Shown: positions 34,391 to 44,956 of the stretch, piece after piece | How positions within the stretch are numbered: position 1 is the first letter of the stretch | How the letters are laid out: every line of letters begins with the position of its first letter | Source: Adiantum capillus-veneris | Lineage: Eukaryota; Streptophyta; Polypodiopsida; Polypodiales; Pteridaceae | NCBI GenBank assembly: GCA_014529385.2 | Contig: CM043953.1 | Span: 69,930,372-69,994,371, forward strand | Length of the DNA stretch: 64,000 nt | Reading direction: 5' to 3' | The notes under the pieces: generated by a model | The model's database searches: none | The model's input: only the letters and a program-made list of their open reading frames with translations | What the model was told of the DNA's origin: nothing | Position numbers and translations under genes: made by a program

Positions 34391-34636
34391 AAAGTAATGA
34401 TGCCAAATCAATCGCTTTCAGTAAATTTATGTTTTTTAAGTATCTTGGGGGGTGGAGAAGCCTACCAGGTGCCAAAAAAAAGGGTGGCCACAAGGGCGCA
34501 CAAATGGGCCATCCAAAACTGATAGATGGGCCATTTGCGCGCCCTTGTGGCCACCCTTTTTTTGGCATCTGGTAGGCTTCTCTACCCCTCACGATACTTA
34601 AAAAACATAAATTAACTGAAAGAAATTCATTACTTC
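34389..34636. repeat. Near-perfect palindrome (foldback element), copy 2
   Basis: Same design as copy 1: outward arms with TTTTTTAAGTATC and GTGGCCACAAGGGCGC, centre near 34514-34524. The ends are slightly diverged. The copies are about 540 bp apart. Confidence 0.85.
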
Positions 34637-34659
34637 AGAAAAACCACTTCTTTTCACTA

Positions 34660-34830
34660 CCTAATACATCCCTGCACCAAAAGGCCCAATTACATTGGAC
34701 ATTTGAAAAACCTAATTTAATGTTGCATAGACACCTAGTTTCACAATATGTTAACTATTTCGATATCCTATGGGTAAAAATAACTTGAAATTGCAAAAAA
34801 AAGGGTGGCCACAAGGGCCACACATGGATA
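34660..34830. repeat. Partial third copy of the foldback family
   Basis: Repeats the direct text of 34225-34385 (CCCTGCACCAA-AGGCCCAATTACATTGG to AAAAAAAGGGTGGCCACAAGG) without its opposite arm. Confidence 0.7.
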
Positions 34831-34927
34831 ATAGACACACTAGACACAACTGTTGATCATATTGTCATTGTAAAGTCATCTCATTACAAAGATAAGGTGT
34901 GCAATACAAAAAAAGGGGTAACTTCGG

Positions 34928-35824
34928 CTAATGCTCGAAGTCTCGTCGCAATCGACGTCCAAGCTGCATATCTTTTGGCTGTATTGTCACTCGCTTTGCA
35001 TGAATGGCACATAGGTTGGTATCTTCCAACACTGAAATGATGTGGGCCTCTACAGCTTCTTGAATAGCCTCTAGCGCTATTGCTTGCATTCTATACTGAT
35101 TTCCATAGCTTTGAAGCACCTCCCTCACTCTGCGAGCAAAGGGGGGGCGTCGAATCAAAAGCTCTGTAGTCTTCTCGTAGTGGCAGATTTCTGAGAATGC
35201 CCTTGCTATTTTTTGGCGCCGCTGTGGTTGTCTTGGGGGAAGTTACACATTTGCTGGCGGGCAGCATTTAGGCTTCTTGAAAAGCTTAGACTTGCACCTG
35301 TTTACATGCTTAGGGGCTGAATCTGCAGCCTCTTCTAATTCATCCTCTTCCCTTGGCTCCCGATCTTGTGCTGTGGGGAGAGCTCCCTGGCCTTGAGGCA
35401 GTGTCTTCCCCCCAACGGGTACCCAATGTGTGCGTGGTATATCAGCTCATAGCCATGGTGGCTCACTCTCTGATTCAGTGTCTGTATGGACCACCCGAGT
35501 CCTGGATGGTCCTGCTTGTGATTGATGGCGCGATGGCTCCTCCCTATCGGACTCTATTGTTTGCTGCACCTGTTCTTCTCTCCAGCGCTGGGCACGTTGC
35601 TTCATTATTTTTCTAGGTGTTTTTACTTGTGGACGTGGAGATTCAACAGCCCTCGATGACTCTAGTGCCCTACTACCATGCCCACTGCCAGAAGAGTTCC
35701 TAGAACGGCCAGGTGTTGGTGGCCGTTTTCTTGTGCCTTTAAGCCATGCCGGCTTCTCACATCCTTGGAGGATGTTTTTGTTGGCAGGCGGATGCTCTTT
35801 CACCGTTTGTTTGGTGCGCACCAT
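34928..35824 (-). pseudogene. Histone H3-like protein with ~200-residue N-terminal tail, two in-frame stops
   Basis: 299 codons, one frame, no shift. The start at 35824 gives MVRTKQTVKEHPP, resembling the H3 N-terminus (R2, T3, K4, Q5, T6 kept; K9 replaced by E). A Pro/Ser/Arg/Glu-rich tail follows. The C-terminal 97 residues match the H3 histone fold: [58 protein letters not shown]. Loop 1 has normal H3 length, so it is not an obvious CENH3. In-frame TGA (35447-35449) and TAA (35243-35245) interrupt the tail. Both could be C-to-T changes of CGA and CAA. No intron is needed. An upstream in-frame ATG at 35836 (MPCEM) also exists. It follows the transposase-like gene by about 100 bp on the same strand. 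Confidence 0.75.
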
Positions 35825-35926
35825 TTCGCATGGCAAGAGCTCACCTGTTCTTAAGAAATGAGTGGTTTATGCGAGCATGCAATATTTATAAGGGCCCAAT
35901 TCACAGTAATTTTGAATAAAAAACTA

Positions 35927-38863
35927 TTATTTTTTAAATGAACATGTCGTTAGGAGTTGGACCCTGCGTTCACATGTAGTGACTCGCGCAAAATCCACTT
36001 TGATCCTTGTCACACTGCATCGCCGCCATGTAGCATGCTTGGTGGGACCTTGCAACATTTGCCACTTGTTGCTATGCTCTTGAAAACTCCATTTCCGCAC
36101 TTCAATAGAAATCTTGGATTGTCGCGCACCCTCCACTGGGAGCTTACAAGCAAATTTTGGGCAAAAAAACCAGTTGAACATCTCCTCCAAATAATTGGAT
36201 TGCACCATTCCACCACCATGTCGAGTATTTTTGAAGTACACTCCCCTTGCTCGATAATGGGACTTCTCCATGCCTTGAGTGCTAAAATTTTCAAGCGATC
36301 CATACTTGTGCATAAAAAATGCACCATGCGCAAACAAGATATGTTGTTCACATGAGTAAATGATCCACATTATTTAACCCTAAAAATCCCTTGTAATAAA
36401 TTCACCATGTAACATGGCTTACCATGTAATGTGTGATGTTATTTTCACCCCAATAAAGGGTGAAGACCTTGGTAAAATCTGCCAAGGCTTCTTGAAATGA
36501 TTGGCGTTGTTCTTCTATTGCGCTGTTAAGGCCCATAAGCTTGACCCTTTTATCAAAATGTGCCCAAACTTGCTTGTGCTTGTTTACAAGCTCGCCATTT
36601 GAATCATTGTCAGTAGTAGCTTTGCATAACTCCTTCCAAATCTCTACAAGGTTACCTGCCTACTGGTTGGAGATGTTTTGAGCATCACATCGACTTGGCT
36701 TTCCTTGGGGAACTTTTTTCAAAAAGTGTCTAGCTTTTTGTCCACTCATTGACACTTGTTGAGCAATTTCATGGGCCTCCCCTGTGTTCTTTGCAGCAAC
36801 GATAGACACATTTCCACCGTGACAACCAATGGAATTCAAGAGTACCTCCACTCTTTTGATCGCTTCCTGGGACTTTTCCGATCGTTTCATTGTGAAAGCA
36901 TAGTCAATGTGGAGCTTCAATAGACTATCAAAAATGTGCATGAATGCATGTAATGTATAAAAATGTACATTCGATAGAGAAAATGGAAAGATTGGATTCC
37001 AAGCGTGGTCCTTTTGATCACGATCTGGGGCATTGAGCATGGGACATCTCAAAATAGATGCTTTCCATTCACTACCTTCATCTCCGACATCACGAAAATC
37101 TAACCCTTGTTCTCCATGCCCTTGCCATGGAAGCATGGAACCAACCTTTGCAGTGCTCTTATGTGAATTTTGTCCATTAGGTTTGTACCCTTGAGTGCAA
37201 AATGGACAAGGCATGAGAGAAGAAGCCCCTTGTTTGCAGCCAAGCAAACACTTTATGGTCTTCAAGTCCCCACCTAAGTGCCACTCCACATCATAACTAC
37301 CAAAACCCTCACAACTTCTAACTTGCAATTTGGGACTGTATTACTGATGTGATCCATGGGGTTATCTCAAAAATCTATGAAAGTACTCCATTGGTCTCTT
37401 TGGGCACCTCAATAGCACCCAACCACCAAATGTCTTTCTTTGATTTCACGCTTAAAGACGGGGTGGGAGATGGGTCGACTGAATCCCTTCGCTTGGTTTG
37501 CGAAATGGCTTCATTCATTAGAGTGACACTTAGTCTCTCTAACCTTCAGCTTTTCACTATTTGACACTCATCGAGTTTCAGCACAAAAGCGACTTTTGTG
37601 CCAAGCACTACAAAATAAATTGTGCCAAGACCTTAAACTTCAAAGTCTATGATAAGAACAATACCAAAGGAAAAAGTAAAGTGTGTCACCTTCTTCAGGT
37701 AACTCGTAAAATCTAAGCATGGCTTGTTGAAGCCTTTTAAGGTCCACAAAAATATTGTTCCACATTGTGTAAAGGAAGCCTTTCTCTGAAGGTCTTACAT
37801 ATTGTTTCTTACCTTTTCCCCTTGTCTTTGTTGCGCACGAAGCATAAGGGAAGTTGGCATTGTGTCCTCAATGTGTAGGTATGTCCCAATGCGGGAAAAC
37901 ACATCTTCGTTTGTGGCCTTTTTTGCGAGGTTGACCTTGTGAGAAATGGGAAATAGGTTTTCCACAATGCCATGCTCTTTGATAGGCTTTGGTGCTGATT
38001 CCAACTTCATCACAAGCTTGTTGCACATCATCATCACTAACCACATTTCTCAATTTACGCATAAGGTCCTTGGTGACTGCATCCTTAATGTGCTTACCTC
38101 CAGGTGATTGTAAGATAGAAATCTCATCCTGGGTATTGAGACAACTAGTGAGAAGGTTGACTTGATCATCTTGGCTTGTTCCACCGCATGCCTCCTGGAT
38201 GAAGTTTCTAGCAGCCAATAAAAATAAATGTTAGAAAATAGTGTGAAGTAAGAATACATCATGCAAATAAAGATAAAATCACCTTGTGGCTGTCACTTGT
38301 TGTTTGTGTGGTCCTCCCAAATGTGCAAGAGTTTTAATGGATGAATACGTGCGTTTATGTTCCCTTGCACCAAGGGGTGTTTCTTTCAAGTATGTGATGG
38401 TGTTGGCAAGCTTCTTAATGTGGGACTCCTTTTCTTGTATTTGTTGTTGAAGAGTTTCAACCACCCTCTCCGCAGAGGCAACACTCTCTTGTAATGACAT
38501 CATCTTGAGGTGAAGAGCTTGACATTCGTGCATCCACATATGCAAAGAAGCACCTGCACCCATACACAACCGCTTGCAATAGCCTAACAAGCATGCTTCT
38601 CCCCTCCCAAGAAATTGAAGAAATGTTGAAAGGCTATTAAAGGATGGATGGAAGCGGCTTATAGGATCGTAAGGGTACAAATGGCCGTCCACCCAAATGT
38701 CAATATTGGTCTCACAAGTGGTGCGACGTTCCTATAATGACCTTTGATCACTCTCACTAGCGATCTTCGGTGCCAACGCCGTGGGTAAGCGAATATGTAT
38801 GCTTTTGGTGTGCGGAGTACGTGGTGGTGGAAGAAAACCATTTGTGATGTCCGTGAGCACCAT
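35927..38863 (-). pseudogene. Unclassified transposase-like gene, multi-exon
   Basis: The proposed start is ATG 38863 (MVLTDITNGFLPPPRTPHTK). A TAG at 38734 interrupts the frame, which continues CETNIDIWVDGHLYPYDPISRFHPSF and a coiled coil (LQESVASAERVVETLQQQIQ) to a donor at about 38282. The next exon is about 38218-37805 (NFIQEACGGTSQDDQVNLL...), with one shift. Then 37328-36660: VEWHLGGDLKTIKCLLGCKQG and MPCPFCTQGYKPNGQNS, a Cys pair region. The last, about 36370-35927, reads FSTQGMEKSHYRARGVYFKNTRHGGG...NYLEEMFNWFF. The combination of a CPxC region with a late YF-NT-HGGG segment is what I associate with cut-and-paste transposases, but I cannot name the superfamily. Confidence 0.5.
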
Positions 38864-38934
38864 GGAAGCTGTTGCGTGAGGAAGCAAATGATGAAAAGAT
38901 AGAGGGGGAGGGGTAGGGAGATTGAGGAAGATGG

Positions 38935-39055
38935 GAGGAGAAAAGGAGGGAGGGGGGGGAGGGGGGGAGGAAGAGATTGGGGAGGAGAAGGAAGGTACGG
39001 GCAGGGAGGGAGAGGAGAGGCAGAGAGGAGGAAGGAGGGAGGAGGAGGAGAGAAC
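38935..39055. repeat. Purine-rich G/A tract
   Basis: About 120 bp almost purely G and A on the plus strand, with runs of 7-8 G. It lies just upstream of the transposase-like gene start (minus strand) and could form triplex or G-quadruplex structure. Confidence 0.8.
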
Positions 39056-39059
39056 AAAG

Positions 39060-39439
39060 TGTTTTTTACTTTTTGGGGGAAAAGATTTTTGAAAAAATGG
39101 ACTTTCTAAGCTTGTGGATTAAAAAATGGGTCAAAAAAGGATTTTTGGATATGTATATATGTTGGGAGGGAGTTTTAAGTAAAAAATAAGTAAAAATGAT
39201 TTTTTTATAAAAAAAGTCAAATTTTGACTCTTAGTGACCCACATTTTTGTTGATGTGGTCACACCCCTATGCTTCCTTCACTTTAAAAAAGCTAGAGAGA
39301 GAAAGTAACCCCTTAGGTCCACATCCTACATTTGTCTTAAAAAAAGGCTAGAAAATCCTACTCAAAACTACCTTCTTCAATGCCCTTGCCCCCTTAACCC
39401 CACACAACATTAGCCTTAATTCCTAAAAATTAGGATTCC
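39060..39439. other. Spacer, nothing recognised
   Basis: AT-rich, with TTTTTTGAAAAAATGG-like tracts and no coding signal. Confidence 0.5.
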
Positions 39440-40643
39440 TTACAAGGCCCATGCAAGGTTCATATTTCTCCTAATGAAGACAAGAAAGACAAGACAGTAC
39501 CTCTCTCAGAGATCAATGCAAGTGTGATTGATATGATTAAGTGCATGCCATTGCAAAGCAATTTATATATTGCGCTCCATCAAGCCAAGAAAGTGGTCTC
39601 TACTGATGAGCTCCCAGCTCATTATGATGGGTATATTGCTTTTGAATTACCGCCAATTGGTCATTATTCAGGTATGAGTGGTATGGAGCAAAGACATGAT
39701 AGTCACATGTGGACAGAGTATGTTACTTGTAGTAGGGGATAGTTTTGATGGTGTTGTCAGATTGAGTAGATGCTCTGGGCATTTACGTTGCATCAACATT
39801 GATTGTCCATTTTATTTGCGTTCAAATATATCCAATGAGTCTCAATGGCGAGGTTGGCTTGTTAAATCTAGTCCTAAAGGATTGATCTCTTCTCAGTATG
39901 GCACACTGGTGTGCACTCATTGTGGACAAATTCTCGAATGTGTTTCTACATGTCCTACAGTTATTTACTATTGTTTGCCTAGAGATAAGAATAATTGTAC
40001 TTGGTGTGCTTTGCATCTTGGAGAACATAATCATCCATGTTCAGAAGTGAGGAGTCGGATGGTTGAAAGTCACATTAATGAAATGTTGCTTGATTGTGCA
40101 AGTGAGATCGTTTGGTGATTGCAAAACAATTAGAACGGGCCATCACTCATGATCTTATCATGGAAAAGCTTATTGGAGCAGGTTCAACAGCAAGTGCTAT
40201 GATTGAAGATTTGGAATTTGTTGAATTCCTTGACAAAAAGAGAGTGGAACAAAGCTTGGAGTCTACAAAAAGATCAAACAATATCACTTCAAAGGGTCTT
40301 GAGGGAGTGCTTGACTTGAAAAGCAAGTGCAGATATCCTTTCGTCCATAGTATCCTTTTCCCAGGCCGATTGGGTGATAAGGTACAAACTCATGTATTTA
40401 AAATGTCAATTAAGGGACCGGGCCGTGGAGTTGATTTGGTGAATCGGATGCGTCCTAGAGGTAATTTAGAGCAAATGTGGGCGCACTTTCATCATGTTCA
40501 CCGTGTATAAGGATGGCCGACTATGTCAGTGCATGTCTATGACCCTTACATACGAGAGCTGCTCACCATTGCAACTATTGATCAGTTTAGCGTGGAAAAT
40601 AAATATGCTCAGATTGAATTTTGGAAGATGCTGAACAATATGG
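39440..40643 (+). pseudogene. MULE-like transposase B, 5' part (interrupted by gypsy element B)
   Basis: An open frame before and through 39524 reads ...EINASVIDMIKCMPLQSNLYIALHQAKKVV...DSHMWTEYV. A shift near 39725 leads to VVGDSFDGVVRLSRCSGHLRC. A zinc-ribbon-like region follows (CINIDCPFYLR, LVCTHCG, CTWCALHLGEHNHPC; about 39770-40060). After another shift come QLERAITHDLIMEKL...DLKSKCRYPFVHSILFPG and WAHFHHVHRV-stop. Next is ATIDQFSVENKYAQIEFWKMLNNM, where element B inserts at 40644. The Cys/His N-terminal region and the later DDE and SWIM parts support a MULE-type transposase. Confidence 0.65.
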
Positions 40644-42953
40644 TGATAGCCATTTTTCGGCTCTCAGTAATTGCCATAGTGAGTTATCCCACCCTACCAA
40701 AATCACCTAAACACTATGGCTATCCCTACCATTTCACTGTACATAGGCGTGTGTGAGTTAGGGGGCTTTTTCCATATCTTCTTAAAAACCCTCAGCTAGC
40801 TAGTCACTGGGCTAGTTGAGCCAAAAAAATAAATAAAATCAAAAAAATAAAATATATTATGGCCTATTGGTGTGTAAATATTGCATTATATATATGGCTT
40901 AAATATAGGGAATTTTATAATTATTTTGGTATTTTATTTAAATATTTATACCTAGGTGTGTGTTTTATTAAACCTATGTATGCCTTCTTTCATCCTCTTA
41001 CACCATAATTATATTTTTTGCCAATATGTACATACTCTAACCTCATATTTTTCCTTTATACAAATCACTCCCACATTTTCACCCTCACCCTCGTGAAAAC
41101 AAAAAATTGATTTCTACTCATTGGTTACGTTTATTATATTATTTACTTGCATACCTTTTCCTCTTTCACCCAAAATAATTCAAGGAGGGACCATATCATA
41201 TGATTCCAATATCTTTCCAAATCCATAACTCCTCCATATTTTTATTATTATTTTTACTCATTATTCTAACACCATGTGCTCATTGAGCTAAAGTCCATGA
41301 ATAGTCCATACACTAGTCCCACCATGTATATATTTCTTTATTCACCAATCATCCTCCTCTATGCATGGGTCAAGGGAAACTTGGATGCTTTGTATTATAA
41401 TATGACAAAGGAGGGGCTCACTCTTGGATGCATTGTACGAATTCAACAAAGGAGGGGGCCACTAAAAGACTTTTGCAGGCATAAAAACAGGCTTTTTGGT
41501 GAGAATTTTGGCACCTATCTCCACTCCGAATTTGGAGTGGTGGTTAAAAGAGAAAATGTATCCCACACTCTGAATAATCAACTCAAATTTTTTCATGATT
41601 TTTGGAGCTACCAGCGGTGAGCTATGATTTTTTGAGTGGACCTAGTCTGCCCACTTTTCTCACAAGTAGCCCTTAGTCTTCTCTCACCCTTCCACACACC
41701 TACTCCCTCTTACACATCCCTCCCTCTCCTTCCCTCACTCAAACCTGCAATTTCCATGGCTTCTCCCACCCTCTTCACCATTACCCTTCTCTCTCATCCC
41801 TATAGTTCTTTTATGAACCTGTACATACATACACCCTCTCCATGTCTCTCTCTATTGCTTCTATGTTACAATTTCATTTACCTCTCCTAAAAATATCTAA
41901 AATTCAGCATCTTAACCATGATAACTTCTGCAAATTGAGGATTTTTCATCAACAAATCCTCTTTTCATCGTGGTGGTCAACCGTGGCGGCGGCGTAAAGA
42001 AGCGAAGAAGAAGAAGAAGACCAGCGGTCATTTTTTCCACAATCTACACAAGGGTGAGTTCAAGCTTTTTCAAATCTTCACCATCTCAATGATTCTCTTT
42101 TAATTAACCCCTCTTCCTTCATCAAATCAACTCATCCTACCCATTGTAAATGTATCACTAACAATTCTAGTGATTATTACCACTAACAACTAACTTCTCT
42201 TGTAAAATGCACCCACACTATCAACATATGGAGCAGGCAACCGCACAAGTAAACCAAATTCACTCACTTCCATGGAAGCTTATCTCCTTTCACCACATCA
42301 ATAATTCTCTTACTTGAGCCTACATCCATGTGACTCAAGAGATAAGAGAGACCCCATTCTCATTTGAAATTCATAAAAATTCATAATCCTTGATCTTTCC
42401 TAACAAAATTGATTAGGCTTAATCCTAATCAAGGCTTCTAAAACCTATAAATAGAACCCATTCCTCCTTGTAAAAGACATGACTATACCATTGCACACTA
42501 GATTGAGCGTACCACACGCCAGTGCTATCTTGGTTGTAAAGAGAGAGTAAGCTTTCTATACACCATCACCTTGGTGCATAGAAAAGCTTGAGCTAGTTTG
42601 AGTGAGTGCGAGTAGAAGATATTCTTCCTACCATTGTTGTATCTACCCCAACATCAATGAATTGGTAGTTTTGGGTGCAATTCATGTCCAAAGGCTCACG
42701 CTTCTCCTCCAATTTGGCTTGGCAAACTCATTAAGCTTCATAAGGTGACTTGTTTCATTGAAGGTTGTTGTTTTGTTGCTTGTGATTCATTGGCTATTGT
42801 TTGGCTACCATTGTAAGAGGGTGGATGGTGAGAGGGCTCCCATAACCCTAAGACAATGTGCTAGTGATGCTATAACCAAATCTTGTCACTTGATTCCGCA
42901 AGCTCTAAGTTCCTTTTTGTGCAAAATATAAAGTTGAAGCTAAGTTGTACACC

Positions 42954-43027
<74 letters not shown>

Positions 43028-43286
43028 TTTTAGTGTGTGAGAGTGTTCCATTGGTGTTAGGGTGAGTGTAAATTCCTTGCTGGTTTGTGGGTTGCTCTAA
43101 CGATTCTCCTATTTTGCGTCCTAGTTCGCTCTCAAACTAGGTGGTGCCCCTTGTGTAGTTGGGATTTGGCTGTGGGTTTGTTGTTTTGGTTTGTGTTGTG
43201 TTGTGCCCCAACCCCATTTAGCAGCACGGGAGCCTTGAAGGGTGTCTATAGGTTGCTCTTCTTGTTGCCCGCCCCGGACCGCCTCA
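40644..43286 (+). repeat. 5' LTR of element B
   Basis: 2,643 bp. Includes TATA motif CTATAAATAG at 42445-42454 and a (CT) run at 42956-43024, longer than that of the 3' LTR. Confidence 0.95.
42445..42454 (+). promoter_or_regulatory. TATA box in 5' LTR of element B
   Basis: CTATAAATAG about 1.8 kb into the LTR; conserved in all four LTRs. It probably drives genomic RNA with U3 of about 1.8 kb. Confidence 0.6.
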
Positions 43287-43308
43287 ATTTTGGTGTCCCC
43301 ACTGAGGA
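43287..43308 (+). other. Primer binding site, element B
   Basis: ATTTTGGTGTCCCCACTGAGGA directly after the 5' LTR; one base different from element A. The priming tRNA is not assigned. Confidence 0.6.
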
Positions 43309-43363
43309 ACGGCTTGTGTATGTTTTGTGAAGGCTCAACCTTTAGCATAATCAAGTAGCTTGC

Positions 43364-43576
43364 ATGAATCACGAGAATTTGTATGATCCCTTCATTCCCA
43401 TTGCAAGGCAAAAGGTACACATAATTGTTAGTACTAAGTTGCAATCTCAGCGAGTAATTTGTAGAATTCTAGGTCCTCTTAGGTTGGTAGAGATAAACGC
43501 ATCAGTAAATCCTTTTATTTTGCCTCTCATTAGGTACGACCTTAGTTTGGACGTCTATATTTTTGTTTTGTTTTAA
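43364..43576 (+). CDS. Pre-gag small ORF 1, element B
   Basis: 70 codons, MNHENLYDPFIPIARQKVHI... ending SLDVYIFVLF. Differs from the element A copy at only a few residues. It lies between the primer binding site and gag, where Tat elements normally have leader or an extra ORF. No known domain. It is a paralogue of the ORF at 43598. Coding is inferred from conservation of the protein pattern. Confidence 0.55.
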   Translation: MNHENLYDPFIPIARQKVHIIVSTKLQSQRVICRILGPLRLVEINASVNPFILPLIRYDLSLDVYIFVLF

Positions 43577-43597
43577 GAATTAGGTCATGCATAGACC

Positions 43598-43816
43598 ATG
43601 GATAATGGCCCAGGAATACAGGTTTTTCCCTTTCATTTCACTCCACACATTAGAGTAAACATTGCAATTAGTAGAAAAATCCATTTTCAACAACGTATGG
43701 TATTCATGTTTGGTGCCCAAAGAGTAGGAGAAATTCTCGCGTCACCAAACCCTGTCATTCTACCTCTTATTGATTATCATAGGTCATTTGATGTGAATAT
43801 TTTTATTTTGTTGTAG
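43598..43816 (+). CDS. Pre-gag small ORF 2, element B (paralogue of ORF 1)
   Basis: 72 codons, MDNGPGIQVFPFHFTPHIRV... ending SFDVNIFILL. Shares with ORF 1 the spacing and residues R/QR-(x)-G--R--EI-AS-NP-ILPLI-Y---DV-IF-L, while the DNA has diverged more. This suggests an old tandem duplication of a translated sequence. Function unknown. Confidence 0.55.
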   Translation: MDNGPGIQVFPFHFTPHIRVNIAISRKIHFQQRMVFMFGAQRVGEILASPNPVILPLIDYHRSFDVNIFILL

Positions 43817-43918
43817 AATAGATTGCAATTTAGAAAATATTATTGTGTAAATCTTTTAAAGAAAGAAAAAACAAAAACGCGTCACTTTAAAATCAATTCA
43901 ATGTAGAGCCAACGCCAA

Positions 43919-44956
43919 ATGTCTGGATATCCTCTTTTCTTTGGAGAGCCTGGAGAGGATGCAGAATTATTTCTAGCGAATTTCAAGATGTCTTGCCGTA
44001 TCAAGAGGATAGTAACTGATCAAGAACGTATAGAAATGTTTGAGGTGGTCCTTAGGAAAGATGCTAGCACTTGGTTTGACTCTTTGCCTGAGGAAGTTAA
44101 AGGGAATTACACGGAAGATTTGAATCGTTTCAAGAAATACTTCTTTGATCCCCAAAACACTCAGAAATTATGGCAAGACATTGTTTCTCATAAGCAAAAA
44201 GACTTAGATGACTACTACTTGTACAAGCAAGAGTTCCTACGTCTTTGGGCTCTATGGATACGAAATGTTGCTAACCCTGGTGATGGTGTAGAATTTCTAA
44301 AGAAGGAGAGGTTCATAGCCGGACTCTTTCCTGACCTTGAGGTAAAAGTTGAGGCGGGTGCACCTGCTACCTTTGATGCAGCTGAAACTAGGGCTGCTGA
44401 GAAATATAGGAAACTCAAGTGCTTAAGGGGGGAGGTTCCAATAGAAGGTCTTAGACCCAAAGGTAAGTCACAAGCATCAACATCTAAGGAGCTTCCTGAG
44501 GTAACGACGGAAGTGATTGAGAAGTTAAATGAATCTTTAAGCAGCTTGTCAATTCACCTTGCACAAGCTGTAGGTCCAAAGGGACAAGCAAAGAAGTCTG
44601 AAGAGCGAGACCCACGACCTAGGAGAGTCTTGCAATGTTGGAATTGCGGTGAGTCTGGACATGGGATGTATAATTGTCCTTGGCCCCATGGGGAGCCAGG
44701 GAGACCTAACTTGAATTACCTAGTGATGAATGCAGGTGAAGGAACTAGTCAGCAACCACGGCTTATGCAAAGGCCAAATGGAGCAAGACCACCTCCACAT
44801 GGAGTGGAAGGAGTTCCACCTTTGCCAGACCCAAACGTGCATGTGGTAGAGGTGACAAATTCAAGAGAGGTTGACATGGAAGCAAATGGCATTAAGCGTG
44901 GCCGAGGCAAAGGTAAGGAGAAAGAAGGAGTTACATCACAAAGTGACCATGGATGA
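43919..44956 (+). pseudogene. Gag, element B
   Basis: 345 residues. The likely original start at 43904 is now ATG-TAG (element A has ATG-GAG), so the first usable ATG is 43919. The retrotransposon gag core spans residues 1-165. The zinc knuckle CWNCGESGHGMYNC (C240, C243, H248, C253) is intact. The frame ends at TGA 44954-44956, where element A has CGA and continues into protease, so this is a nonsense change at a CpG. Product role: particle formation and RNA binding. Confidence 0.85.

Noticed and set aside
35243-35449. Stop codons rescued by U-to-C RNA editing
   Set aside because: Such editing is known in organelles of ferns and hornworts, not for nuclear transcripts; simple mutation is the plainer reading.
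34928-35824. Calling the H3-like ORF a centromeric CENH3
   Set aside because: Loop 1 has canonical H3 length and the [15 protein letters not shown]-like segment is H3-like; a long tail alone is not enough.
38659-39057. Proline-rich minus-strand ORF
   Set aside because: Its proline/serine run is the purine tract read on the other strand; the flanking transposase-like coding uses another frame.
41276-41620. 114-codon ORF in both LTRs of element B as a gene
   Set aside because: Identical position in both LTRs, no domain, and overlapping U3; most likely chance.
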